Shown piece by piece: positions 14,549 through 22,514 of a DNA stretch of 23,341 nt. Below the pieces are notes generated by a model. It was given only the letters and a program-made list of their open reading frames with translations, was not told the origin of the DNA and ran no database searches. The DNA is taken from the NCBI GenBank assembly GCA_964424035.1, contig CAYRHB010000054.1, positions 1-23,341 of the forward strand, read 5' to 3'. This DNA is from Leptolinea sp964424035 (GTDB lineage: Bacteria; Chloroflexota; Anaerolineae; Anaerolineales; Anaerolineaceae). Numbering within the stretch: position 1 is the stretch's first letter; each line of letters starts with the position of its first letter. Position numbers and translations under genes: made by a program.

Positions 14549-15388
14549 ATGGCCGAATTGACCACCTACGGTATGCAAGAGGTTTTAACCTTCCCATTCA
14601 AAGACCCGAAATGGAAGAGCAAGCTGGTTGTTGGCATGCTGCTCACGCTGGCCGGAGTTTTCGTGCCGGTGATCCCCTTCCTGTTTATCACCGGGTACGC
14701 ATACCAGATATTGCACCGCCTGATCGTGGATCGCGGTGATCTGTACCTGCCGGAGTGGGACGATTGGGGAAAATACATAAAAGATGGGTTTCGCCTGTTT
14801 GCTGTTTCGTTTGTGTACATGCTGCCTGCCCTTCTGGCCGCTCTGATCGGCGTGATCGCTTATTTTGGCATGTTCGTCGCAATGATCGCAGCAGAAGAAT
14901 CCGGCAATGATCCAGCCTCCGTCCTTCCCATGTTCATTGCCATGGGAGCATTATTCCTTTCCATGGCGCTTAGCATGTTGTTCACCCTGGCAGCAGCCGT
15001 GTTCCTGCCGCCGGCAACCGCTCACGCTGTGGCCTGTGATTCCTTCGCCGCCGCGTTCGATTTCAACGGCTGGTGGAAAGTCTTTAGAGCCAACATCGGT
15101 GGTTTCTTCCTGGCTATTATCCTGGTGATGGGGTTAATGGGATTCGTGTACTTCCTGTCTTACATTTTTTACATGACCATTGTGCTGATGTGTCTGATGT
15201 TCATCCTGCCGGCAGTCCTCAGTTTTTACATTCTGTTGACCGGCTGTCCCCTGATCGCCCTGGCCTACCGCGAAGGCGTGGACCGGCTGGCGGGCAAACG
15301 CGCAGCCCTAACCCCGGTTGAACCCGTGGAATCCAAACCCGATACCCCATCAAAGCCCCGTGCCAGACGTACGCGCGTACGGGAATAG
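14549..15388 (+). CDS. DUF4013 integral membrane protein
   Basis: 279-residue membrane protein recognised by the DUF4013 pattern: PFKDPKWKSKLVVG near the N-terminus, the GYAYQILHRLI helix, and the LPEWDDWGKYIKDGF segment after the first hairpin. About six hydrophobic helices follow, then a basic Pro-rich tail (residues about 245-279, ending RRTRVRE). Function of the family is unknown. GGAGAG precedes the ATG, and a TATAAT lies 69 bases upstream. The last codons overlap the start of the alpha/beta hydrolase in another frame, implying translational coupling. Confidence 0.88.
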   Translation: MAELTTYGMQEVLTFPFKDPKWKSKLVVGMLLTLAGVFVPVIPFLFITGYAYQILHRLIVDRGDLYLPEWDDWGKYIKDGFRLFAVSFVYMLPALLAALIGVIAYFGMFVAMIAAEESGNDPASVLPMFIAMGALFLSMALSMLFTLAAAVFLPPATAHAVACDSFAAAFDFNGWWKVFRANIGGFFLAIILVMGLMGFVYFLSYIFYMTIVLMCLMFILPAVLSFYILLTGCPLIALAYREGVDRLAGKRAALTPVEPVESKPDTPSKPRARRTRVRE

Positions 15389-16151
15389 CCCTTACACCGT
15401 CGCGGTTATCCACGGCGGACCGGGCGCAGCCGGTGAAATGGCGCCGGTTGCCCGCGAACTTTCCCGGCGGGCAGGAATCCTCGAACCGCTGCAGACCGCG
15501 GAAACGCTGGACGGGCAGGTGGAGGAGTTGCGCGGTCAACTGGAAGAACATGCTATCCTGCCGGTCACGTTGATCGGTTATTCATGGGGCGCCTGGCTGG
15601 CATGGATCACCGCCGCACGCTACCCGAATCTGCCACGGCGCCTGGTGCTGGTCTCCAGTCCACCGTTTGAGGAACGCTACGCCGGGCAGATCACCACAAC
15701 CCGTCTGCGTCGCCTATCCCCGCGCGAACAGAACGAGTGGCAGGCGTTGAACACCGCGCTGACGGACCCCGCCCGAGCTGACGCGGACACAGCATTGGCC
15801 CGCCTGGGAGAACTGGCATCCAAAGCCGACAGCTTCGACCCGCTGCCGGTGGACGTTGATTCAGCACAAGAGGCTGCCCTGAACGGACGGATGTATGCCA
15901 CGGTATGGGAAGCAGCCGTAAATCTACGCCGCAGCGGCGCCCTGCTGGAACTGGCTGCAAATATCCAGTGCCCGGTGACAGCCATCCATGGCGACCATGA
16001 CCCGCATCCGGCAGAGGGCGTACGCGCTCCACTGTCCGCCCGGTTGGAAGACTTCCGCTTTATTCTGCTGCGCCACTGCGGCCACACTCCGTGGCGCGAG
16101 AAGCAAGCCCGCAGTCTGTTCTTCGAGGTGTTGCGGAGGGAAATGGGATGA
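15360..16151 (+). CDS. Alpha/beta hydrolase
   Basis: 263-residue soluble alpha/beta hydrolase. It has the oxyanion segment VIHGGPGAAG, the nucleophile elbow GYSWGAW, an acid residue near AIHGDHDPH and the catalytic His in LRHCGHTPW. HGGPG suggests relatedness to the proline iminopeptidase (S33) side of the family, but the substrate is unknown. Start is uncertain: GTG 15360 overlaps the DUF4013 gene by 29 bases; TTG 15318 would overlap by 71. Neither has a clear ribosome site, consistent with coupling to DUF4013 translation. It converges on the second hydrolase, with an inverted repeat between. Confidence 0.88.
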   Translation: MPDVRAYGNSPYTVAVIHGGPGAAGEMAPVARELSRRAGILEPLQTAETLDGQVEELRGQLEEHAILPVTLIGYSWGAWLAWITAARYPNLPRRLVLVSSPPFEERYAGQITTTRLRRLSPREQNEWQALNTALTDPARADADTALARLGELASKADSFDPLPVDVDSAQEAALNGRMYATVWEAAVNLRRSGALLELAANIQCPVTAIHGDHDPHPAEGVRAPLSARLEDFRFILLRHCGHTPWREKQARSLFFEVLRREMG

Positions 16152-16183
16152 TGCTGGGATAAAGCTTTTTATAATCACAACTT

Positions 16184-16237
16184 CTACGGCTGAGTCTCCC
16201 CCAGCACTTTTCCGACCTTCATGCATATATACTCATC
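16184..16237 (-). pseudogene. Remnant of a duplicated hydrolase C-terminus
   Basis: Read on the minus strand this encodes DEYICMKVGKVLGETQP and a stop. The neighbouring intact hydrolase ends DEFVRVMVEKVLAETQPSK. Over 56 aligned bases I count 42 identical (75 percent). The remainder of the duplicate gene is gone: upstream on the minus strand come the inverted repeat and the intact gene's 3' end. It appears to be the residue of a former tandem paralogue. Confidence 0.7.
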
Positions 16238-16246
16238 CGCCTGTCC

Positions 16247-16279
16247 AAACCCTTCGGGTTTTTGAAACCCGAAGGGTTT
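16247..16279. terminator. Perfect 15-bp inverted repeat between convergent hydrolases
   Basis: AAACCCTTCGGGTTT, a 3-base TTG spacer, then AAACCCGAAGGGTTT. Each arm can also fold on itself (AAACCC/GGGTTT with a TTC or GAA loop). It sits eight bases from the stop of the minus-strand hydrolase, so a bidirectional terminator is likely even though no long T run follows outside the stem. Confidence 0.7.
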
Positions 16280-16286
16280 CCCATCA

Positions 16287-17564
16287 CTATTTCGACGGCT
16301 GAGTCTCCGCCAGCACCTTCTCAACCATCACGCGCACGAATTCATCCGATTCATTGACCCACGGTGTGTGTCCGGATTGTTCGAACCACACGATCTCCTT
16401 ATGTGGGGCATCCAGCACTTGTATATATTCCTCCACCAATTTGACCGGCGCGTTGACATCGTGCCGCCCGATGAGGAAATAAACCGGCACATCCAGTTTT
16501 GTAGCCTGCTTGCGAAAATCAATATCCCATAGTTGCGGGTATACCACACCCAGTGTGTCCACTATACCGCGCAGCCAGGAGACTTTATCATAGATGCCGT
16601 ATTCCGGCGCGGCCAGGTCATCCCAGGTGGAATGCCGGCGTTTGTTGATGGCCGGATCCTGATTCATATAACTGAACGTATCCAGCAGGTATGTACCCTG
16701 TGTCATGGCAATGCCTTTGCCGTAATACGGGGGAGGACCCTGTTTCACCAGTTTGGCCACTTTCTCTTCATCACCGCGTTCCTTCGCCAGGTTCAGGGCG
16801 AAGTCGTAACAGAGCTGGTCATTCTCGGTGAAAGCCACCATCTGCCCGGTGCCTGCGAAGGCGTGGAATAGGTCGGGGTAGCGCTGCACCATCAGGATGC
16901 CCAACGCGCTGCCCCACGACTCGCCCACCAGGTAGATCTTGTCCTGCCCGAAACGCTCCTTCAATTGCGTAACCAGTGCACGCCCGTCGGTCAGGTAGCG
17001 TTCGACTGTCATTTTTGACCGGTCCACGGCATCAAAGGACTTCCCCGCGCCCGGCTGTTCCCAGATAACCACCACAAAATGATCTTCCAGACCACCCAAA
17101 GTGAGGCGTGCCGCGGCCAGGTCGCTGCCGCCGGGTCCCCCGGCGAGAAAGAGCAACACCGGTTTGGTCGCGTCCTTTCCACGGATGGACACCCACTGCT
17201 GGCTGCCATTCAGCATCACCTGTTCCAGTGAGGCGATGCTGCCCGGCAGTGGCTGGCCGTCAACTCCGAGGATGGGCGGTGTTTTGGCCGTCACCTGCGA
17301 AACAACCACCGCCAGCGTGGTGACGATCATCGCCCCAGCCAGCATGGCAACCATCGCCTTACCGGCCGGTCTTAACCAGAATTGTATTGATAAAACAAAA
17401 AATCCCCCCGCGAAGAGCAGCACCCATAATGGAACGGGTACAGCTGTGGCTCCGGGCAGCAATGCCAGCGGTAACAGGATGATCAAACCAAGCAAGAAAA
17501 CAAAGATACGCAATAAAACCAAACCAATCCGCCCCCATAATGAAGGGCTTTTTATCCCTTTCAT
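16287..17564 (-). CDS. Membrane-anchored alpha/beta hydrolase (proline iminopeptidase-like)
   Basis: 425-residue protein. About three hydrophobic helices occupy residues 10-95, probably holding the enzyme at the membrane with the catalytic domain outside. The hydrolase domain (from about 110) has LAGGPGGS for the oxyanion hole, the GESWGSA nucleophile elbow, the acid in LIGRHDVNAP and the catalytic His in QSGHTPW. The layout matches the S33 peptidase/prolyl aminopeptidase group. A peptide or ester substrate is likely but not determined. Start: ATG 17564 has GAGGAGA six bases upstream; a start 20 codons earlier would put this site inside the gene. A C-terminal remnant of a second copy lies just beyond its 3' end. 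Confidence 0.9.
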   Translation of the reverse strand: MKGIKSPSLWGRIGLVLLRIFVFLLGLIILLPLALLPGATAVPVPLWVLLFAGGFFVLSIQFWLRPAGKAMVAMLAGAMIVTTLAVVVSQVTAKTPPILGVDGQPLPGSIASLEQVMLNGSQQWVSIRGKDATKPVLLFLAGGPGGSDLAAARLTLGGLEDHFVVVIWEQPGAGKSFDAVDRSKMTVERYLTDGRALVTQLKERFGQDKIYLVGESWGSALGILMVQRYPDLFHAFAGTGQMVAFTENDQLCYDFALNLAKERGDEEKVAKLVKQGPPPYYGKGIAMTQGTYLLDTFSYMNQDPAINKRRHSTWDDLAAPEYGIYDKVSWLRGIVDTLGVVYPQLWDIDFRKQATKLDVPVYFLIGRHDVNAPVKLVEEYIQVLDAPHKEIVWFEQSGHTPWVNESDEFVRVMVEKVLAETQPSK

Positions 17565-17681
17565 ATCGTCTCTCCTCGTAAATTGATCCAGTCGGTCAGG
17601 TCGATTTTCGAAACAAAAAATCACAAATCAGTATAGGTCAAGAATAAATTAATACAAATGGCAAATTACACCGGGAAAATG

Positions 17682-17687
17682 TACAAT
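17682..17687 (+). promoter_or_regulatory. Possible -10 of the lipoprotein gene
   Basis: TACAAT in the context ATGTACAATGG, 47 bases before the start codon. A weak ATGGCA lies 18 bases upstream. It resembles other GTACAAT sites in this window. Confidence 0.35.
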
Positions 17688-17734
17688 GGTAGAGTTCCTG
17701 TTCATCCGACACCTGTTCCAAACCCGGAGATCCC

Positions 17735-18910
17735 ATGCGCAGATCTAACGCCTCCGACATTCTCATCACTGTATTGGCAGTGCTGATCCTTTCCGCCTGC
17801 CAGACCAGCACGCCCATCCCTACCGCCACACTGTTCCCCACCACCACCATTCCCACACCGCTGCCGCCCGCCACCCCGGCTCCCCAGCACCCTGAAAGCC
17901 GGGCTGACGCACAACGGTTGGATTTCTCATCCACCACCATGGTTGCCACACCCGGCAAATTGGATCCCGGCGCCGCGCTGCAGGTGGTATTCAAAGGCGA
18001 AGCCGGACGCGCGGTCACCATTAAAGCCGCCATCGAAAGCGTCGGACCGGGGGTCATGTCGCTGTGGGGCGCCGACGGTGTAACCCTCATTCCGGAAGTC
18101 TCAGGGATTACTGAATGGGAAGGCAGTTTCCCGACCACGCAGGATTATTACCTGAACCTGAAAAATGGCGGCGCAAATGCCCTTGCCTACCGTCTGACGG
18201 TCAAAATGCCGCCGCTGGCCACACCCGAAGCCAAGCGCATCCAGTTCCAGCCGGGTTCCACAGGCGGAACGACCCACGGTGACCTGCCCGCAAAAGAACG
18301 CGCGCGTTTCGTGCTTCGCGCGGCTGCCGGCCAGCAGATGACAGTCACGCTGACAACAGGAGCAGAGGACATTGACTCATACCTGTACATCTGGAGCGCC
18401 GATGGTTCGGTGTTCACCCTCACAGCTCCATCCAAGGAGTGGTCCGGGTTGCTGCCCGCCACCCAGGATTACTTTATTGAACTGGTCTCCGTATCCGACC
18501 AGGCTCTGACCTACCAGTTGACCATCACTATTCCGCCGGCGCCCACACCGCAGGCCGTCCCGACAAAAGAGAAGGTGGAAGGGCCCAATATCGCCAAAGA
18601 CCAGATCATCCGTTTCGACAACGGACCCCTGGAATACAATATGGATGGTGCAGTACTCAATGGGGAACGCGACCGTTACACCCTCAGCGCTGCTACGGGT
18701 GAAACCATGGTTGTGGCTGTCACTTCACTGGAAGACAATGCCGTTTTCACCATCCTCGGACCGGATGGCAAAGCCATCCCCGGCACGGAAGAGGGCAAGG
18801 ATACCCAAAAATGGTCAGATACGCTCTCAAATGATGGAACGTATTCCATACTGGTCGGCCCAACCCGTGGAAATGCCGCCTACACATTGACGATCACGAT
18901 CACACTCTAA
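17735..18910 (+). CDS. Secreted lipoprotein with three PPC-like beta domains
   Basis: 391-residue exported lipoprotein. A signal peptide ends in the lipobox LSAC, with Cys22 as the lipidated residue. A Thr/Pro-rich linker follows (about 24-52). Then come three related beta-sandwich units of roughly 95-110 residues, each with a W-x-x-x-(L/F)-(P/S)-x-(T/D)-x-x-Y segment (EWEGSFPTTQDYY, EWSGLLPATQDYF, KWSDTLSNDGTY) and ending in a strand (YRLTVKM, YQLTITI, YTLTITI). This is the pattern of bacterial pre-peptidase C-terminal (PPC) domains, here without any peptidase. Likely a cell-surface binding or matrix protein. GGAGA precedes the ATG. A terminator follows its stop. Confidence 0.87.
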   Translation: MRRSNASDILITVLAVLILSACQTSTPIPTATLFPTTTIPTPLPPATPAPQHPESRADAQRLDFSSTTMVATPGKLDPGAALQVVFKGEAGRAVTIKAAIESVGPGVMSLWGADGVTLIPEVSGITEWEGSFPTTQDYYLNLKNGGANALAYRLTVKMPPLATPEAKRIQFQPGSTGGTTHGDLPAKERARFVLRAAAGQQMTVTLTTGAEDIDSYLYIWSADGSVFTLTAPSKEWSGLLPATQDYFIELVSVSDQALTYQLTITIPPAPTPQAVPTKEKVEGPNIAKDQIIRFDNGPLEYNMDGAVLNGERDRYTLSAATGETMVVAVTSLEDNAVFTILGPDGKAIPGTEEGKDTQKWSDTLSNDGTYSILVGPTRGNAAYTLTITITL

Positions 18911-18951
18911 ACATTCCCGATCATCCTTTACCACCGGCTGACACATCTCCG

Positions 18952-18980
18952 GCAGGACGTGAATTAACGCCCTGCTTTTT
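18952..18980 (+). terminator. Intrinsic terminator after the lipoprotein gene
   Basis: Stem GCAGG-A-CGT with ACG-C-CCTGC (8 pairs with one A/C mismatch), loop GAATTA, followed by TTTTT (18976-18980). It lies about 40 bases after the stop codon. Confidence 0.72.
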
Positions 18981-19078
18981 CTGGCAGTGTCGGGTACAAT
19001 TTCCCCGATCGAATGATGCCGACTGCTTTATTTACGAATAGCAGGCAATTCAGATTAACGGTGTAGAAAGGATTGCGT

Positions 19079-19855
19079 ATGGCCGAGGAACCATCCCATT
19101 ATTTGAACGATCTTAAGGGCCGGATCGCGCTGATCACCGGTGCAGGTTCGGGCATCGGCGCCGGAATCGCCCGGCGGTTTGCCCTGGCCGGTGCCGATGT
19201 GGCAATCTGCGACCTGAAACCCTCACCGGCTATCAGTGAGTACATTGTAAGCACAGGACAAAAATCATTTTTCACCACAGCCGATGTATCCGACCCGTCA
19301 CAGGTCTCCTCGTTGTTCGATATGGTTTGCCTGCGCTTCGGAGTGCCCGATATCCTGGTCAACAATGCCGGCATCTACCCGAACGCCAGCGTCCTCGAGA
19401 TGACTCCGGAACAATGGGACCAGACCCTCAATATCGATTTGAGATCCGTATTCCTGTGCACCCAGGCGGCTGCCTGGAAAATGATCGAAGCGGGGAAAAG
19501 CGGTTCGATCGTCAATATTGGATCCATCGATGCCACCAATCCGTTGGCCGCCCACAGCCATTACTCCGCGGCCAAAGCCGGGGTGATCGCGTTCACCCGC
19601 GCAGCCGCCCAGGAATTGGGTCCCCACAAGATCCGCGTGAATTCTGTCTCTCCCGGGTTGATCAACCGCCCCGGTCTGTCTGATGCCTGGCCGGAGGGGT
19701 ACAACCGTTTTATGAACCGTGTGCCGACCGGCCGCGTGGGCGAACCGGAAGATATTGCCGACGCCTGCATTTTCCTGGCAAGTGACGCAGCCCGCTGGAT
19801 CAACGGAACGAACCTGATCGTTGACGGCGGGGTACAGGCCTGCCCGATGTTCTAA
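19079..19855 (+). CDS. Classical SDR oxidoreductase, probably NAD-dependent
   Basis: 258-residue short-chain dehydrogenase/reductase, complete. It has TGAGSGIG (20-27), an acidic residue at the end of strand 2 (CDLK, Asp45) favouring NAD over NADP, NNAG (95-98), Asn119, Ser149 and Y162-S-A-A-K166, so the catalytic tetrad is intact. SPGLI and the C-terminal GGxQ-type ending (IVDGGVQACPMF) are also typical. Substrate unknown, though sugar or polyol alcohols are common for this group. Start: ATG 19079 has AAAGGA upstream; a TTG two codons earlier is inferior. A TACAAT at 18995-19000 is a possible -10. The DUF985 gene starts 36 bases downstream, likely cotranscribed. Confidence 0.93.
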   Translation: MAEEPSHYLNDLKGRIALITGAGSGIGAGIARRFALAGADVAICDLKPSPAISEYIVSTGQKSFFTTADVSDPSQVSSLFDMVCLRFGVPDILVNNAGIYPNASVLEMTPEQWDQTLNIDLRSVFLCTQAAAWKMIEAGKSGSIVNIGSIDATNPLAAHSHYSAAKAGVIAFTRAAAQELGPHKIRVNSVSPGLINRPGLSDAWPEGYNRFMNRVPTGRVGEPEDIADACIFLASDAARWINGTNLIVDGGVQACPMF

Positions 19856-19891
19856 TGTAATCATCCACTCGCCCAACAACAGGACAATACC

Positions 19892-20434
19892 ATGGTAGAC
19901 AAAGATTATATTCAAAAATTAAAGGACCATTTCCAATTCATCCCCCTTCCGGTGGAAGGCGGTTTTTACAAGCAGACCTACAAAGCCGGTGAACTATTAC
20001 CGGATGACCTGCTCCCGGCTGGCTGTGAAGGACCGCATCCCATGGGAACAGTCATCCTGTACTTTTATACGGATGACCCTGACAGTTTCTCGGCCATTCA
20101 CAAATTGCCGCTGGATGAGACCTACCACTTTTACATGGGCGACCCGGTGGAAATGTTGCTGCTTTATCCCGACGGGAAAACCGAAAGGGTTATCCTGGGG
20201 CAGGACGTGCTCAACGGCCAGCGGGTGCAATTTACCGTTCCACGCGGTGTCTGGCAAAGCTCTCATTTACTTCCGGGCGGGCAGTACGCGCTGGCAGGCA
20301 CCACCATGTCACCCGGCTACGCGGACAGTGATTACCTGGGGGGCGACCGGGATGAGATGATCCGCCTGTACCCGCAGGAGGCAGACCTGATCCGCACGCT
20401 GACCCGTCCCGGCGCGCCGCTGCGCACCGTGTGA
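19892..20434 (+). CDS. DUF985 / Cupin_5 family protein
   Basis: 180-residue single-domain cupin. Diagnostic segments are the N-terminal HFQFIPLPVEGGFYKQTY, the ILYFYTDD strand, HKLPLDETYHFYMGDPVEMLLL with the His/Glu/His set expected for a metal or ligand pocket, VPRGVWQSS, and the closing GTTMSPGYADSDYLGG. Some relatives bind sugars or small metabolites, but no general enzymatic role is established. AGGA precedes the ATG. It is 36 bases after the SDR, suggesting joint expression and a shared small-molecule substrate. Confidence in family is high, in function low. Confidence 0.9.
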   Translation: MVDKDYIQKLKDHFQFIPLPVEGGFYKQTYKAGELLPDDLLPAGCEGPHPMGTVILYFYTDDPDSFSAIHKLPLDETYHFYMGDPVEMLLLYPDGKTERVILGQDVLNGQRVQFTVPRGVWQSSHLLPGGQYALAGTTMSPGYADSDYLGGDRDEMIRLYPQEADLIRTLTRPGAPLRTV

Positions 20435-20597
20435 TCATTCCAATCCAGTGGTTGTCCGCTAAACCAGGACCAGCGTTTCAACACTTCGATGCATGCTTCC
20501 GCCTGTACCGGTTGGTGGATGTTGGTCCCGAAGATATCCTGAAGTTATTCTGATGTCCTTGTGAAGGCAGCCGGGCAACTTCCATCCCCGTCATACG

Positions 20598-20603
20598 TAT
20601 AAT
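20598..20603 (+). promoter_or_regulatory. Possible -10 of the coiled-coil operon
   Basis: A perfect TATAAT (context CGTATAATGAA) 35 bases before the start codon. No convincing -35 is seen at 16-18 bases. It is the only promoter-like element between the cupin and this gene. Confidence 0.42.
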
Positions 20604-20638
20604 GAATAAGGATATGTGTTGGAGAAAAAGGAGGCGCT

Positions 20639-21535
20639 ATGACTTTTTTCCGCCGCCTGTTTGGTTTTTTATTGATCCTGGCCGGTGTCATCGGTCTGGT
20701 CTTCAGCCTGGCCGGAATTGCCGGCATCTGGATGGTAAGGCCGGCGGCCGTATCCTCGATTGGCACCGCCATTGAGACCCTGTCAGCCAGTATTGAAACC
20801 TCCAGCCGGGCATTGGAAGCCGCCTCACAGACAGTGGACCATGCGTCAGACAGTGTTGACGCGCTGACCGGAGTGATCGACTCCGCCATTCGTTCCGTGG
20901 ATGATGCCCGGCCTGCCATCGAAAATATGAACGATTTGTTGAACGGCGCACTTCCGGCTGCCGTGGATGCAGCGACCTCCTCGTTGGATACGGCTGAAGT
21001 TGCAGCCCGGTCGCTGGAAGGAACCATCCAGTCGTTGGATTCCTTTCGTGCGTTGTTGGGTAATATTCCAATCCTGTCAGCGTTTATTCCCGCCACGTCG
21101 CAGGTATCCTCCTCCTCCGGTGAACCCCTGGCCGATTCTCTCGGTGATCTTTCCGGCAGCATTGAAAGTATTCCAGCAGGTATTGAGGACCTTTCAACCA
21201 GTATGGATAAAACTGATACCAACCTCAACCGGGTGAGGGCAAACCTGGAAACCATGAAGCAGAGCATCGGCGAAATTTCCACGAATTTGTCCTCATACAG
21301 GGAGTTGATATCTGATTCACAGAATTCCATGGCAGAGTTGAGTAAAATGCTCTCTACTGCAAGGGCAAACCTGGATCGAACCCTGAGCATCGCCGCTGCG
21401 GTTATCACCTTCCTGCTTTTCTGGCTCCTGATGGCCCAGGTGATCTTTTTCAAACAGGGATGGGAACTGATCCGCGGAGATGAGCCTCTTTTGATCCACC
21501 ACGAAACAGAAGAAGAGAAACAGGAGATAATATGA
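20639..21535 (+). CDS. Coiled-coil protein with two membrane helices
   Basis: 298-residue protein I cannot assign to a family. A membrane helix lies near residues 8-33 and another near 249-270. Between them is a long Ser/Ala/Leu-rich stretch with heptad-like spacing (for example ETLSASIETSSRALEAASQT) interrupted by a Pro/Gly-containing middle section (about 138-175). This predicts an extracytoplasmic helical bundle anchored at both ends with short cytoplasmic tails, the last acidic (HHETEEEKQE). Topology is reminiscent of chemoreceptor sensor regions, but there is no HAMP or signalling domain. AGGAGG precedes the ATG. Its stop overlaps the next start (ATGA), so the two are coupled. Confidence 0.82.
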   Translation: MTFFRRLFGFLLILAGVIGLVFSLAGIAGIWMVRPAAVSSIGTAIETLSASIETSSRALEAASQTVDHASDSVDALTGVIDSAIRSVDDARPAIENMNDLLNGALPAAVDAATSSLDTAEVAARSLEGTIQSLDSFRALLGNIPILSAFIPATSQVSSSSGEPLADSLGDLSGSIESIPAGIEDLSTSMDKTDTNLNRVRANLETMKQSIGEISTNLSSYRELISDSQNSMAELSKMLSTARANLDRTLSIAAAVITFLLFWLLMAQVIFFKQGWELIRGDEPLLIHHETEEEKQEII

Positions 21536-21756
21536 CGTTTACATTAGATTCAACCATTGGCGAGATTATGGACAATCCGAAAGCACGTAACCTGATTGAT
21601 AAACACATTCCCGGCGCATCGGGCAATCCCATGCTGGGCATGGTAAAAAGCTGGACCCTGAACAGCATCCTTTCCATGCCGCAGGCAACCAGCGCAGGGC
21701 TCTCGCGGGAAAGAGTATTGGCGTTGCTGACAGAAATTAACCATCAGATCGAATAG
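21532..21756 (+). CDS. Small conserved-looking protein, 74 residues
   Basis: Compact helical protein of the pattern LDSTIGEIMDNPKARNLIDKHIP...GMVKSWTLNSILSMP...LLTEINHQIE. It resembles short helical tails I know from the ends of some glycoside hydrolases and other hydrolases, and more loosely DUF1858-like domains; here it is a free-standing gene. No signal peptide or cysteine. Start overlaps the upstream stop in an ATGA arrangement, and the methyltransferase gene follows 23 bases later, so it is the middle gene of an operon. Its role may be to bind the cytoplasmic tail of a neighbour, which is only a guess. Confidence 0.78.
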   Translation: MTFTLDSTIGEIMDNPKARNLIDKHIPGASGNPMLGMVKSWTLNSILSMPQATSAGLSRERVLALLTEINHQIE

Positions 21757-21779
21757 GGTCTTATTTCGGGGGTGACAGT

Positions 21780-22469
21780 ATGAATAAACAGGTCAATCTT
21801 CCACGGGCTATCCTGCAGGCAGTTGGTTTTGTGGTTCTGGTACCTTTATTGCCTTTGTTGATTTCATGGCGCTGGAATTGGGTGGAAGCCTGGATTTACG
21901 CCACCTGCAACATACTTTCCTTTGTCATCAGCCGGTTGATCGCAGCCCGATCAAACCCCGGCTTGATCAAAGAACGCGCACGTATTTTAGACCACCCCGA
22001 CGCGGCTCCTTTTGACAAAGTGCTGGCCCCACTTCTTGGTATTTGCAGTCTGTGCATCCTGGTGGCAGCCGGAATTGAAGCCCGTTATTCTCCTCCTGTA
22101 TTCAACCTGGCGGAAGAAATCCTGGCTCTGACAGTTCTGCTGGCTGGATATGTGCTTGCGTCCTGGGCATTGACCGCCAACCCGTTCTTTTCCGGAATGG
22201 TCCGCCTGCAAACCGACCGTGATCAGCACGTCATACAAAAAGGTCCATATCGCTGGATACGGCATCCGGGTTATGCAGGCGCGATCATCGCCTACCTGGC
22301 AACACCTTTCCTGCTCAATTCTAACTGGAGCATCATCCCGGCTGCCGCCACCATCCTGGTTCTGGTCATCCGCACCGGTATGGAAGATGAATACCTGCGG
22401 AAAAACCTTGCTGGATATGAAGAGTACACAGGTCAGGCTCGCTACCGGCTCTTCCCGGGGATCTGGTGA
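21780..22469 (+). CDS. Isoprenylcysteine methyltransferase-like (ICMT/PEMT) membrane protein
   Basis: 229-residue integral membrane protein with about five hydrophobic helices. The diagnostic C-terminal part has GPYRWIRHPGYAGAI followed by helices and EDEYLRKNLAGYEEYTGQARYRLFPGIW, the SAM-binding signature shared by isoprenylcysteine carboxyl methyltransferases and phospholipid methyltransferases. In bacteria the natural acceptor is usually unknown, as protein prenylation is not established. Family membership is clear and the methyl acceptor is not. Ribosome site GGGGGTGA lies just before the ATG. Third gene of the coiled-coil operon. Confidence 0.92.
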   Translation: MNKQVNLPRAILQAVGFVVLVPLLPLLISWRWNWVEAWIYATCNILSFVISRLIAARSNPGLIKERARILDHPDAAPFDKVLAPLLGICSLCILVAAGIEARYSPPVFNLAEEILALTVLLAGYVLASWALTANPFFSGMVRLQTDRDQHVIQKGPYRWIRHPGYAGAIIAYLATPFLLNSNWSIIPAAATILVLVIRTGMEDEYLRKNLAGYEEYTGQARYRLFPGIW

Positions 22470-22514
22470 CGCGGATCGAAATATTAGATTTTCATTAATT
22501 TAAGGTTTTTAAAG

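Noticed and set aside
20545..21453. 302-residue minus-strand open frame opposite the coiled-coil gene
   Set aside because: The plus-strand gene has AGGAGG, two membrane helices and an ATGA junction with the next gene. The antisense product is Ser/Arg-rich without domain features and arises from codon bias.
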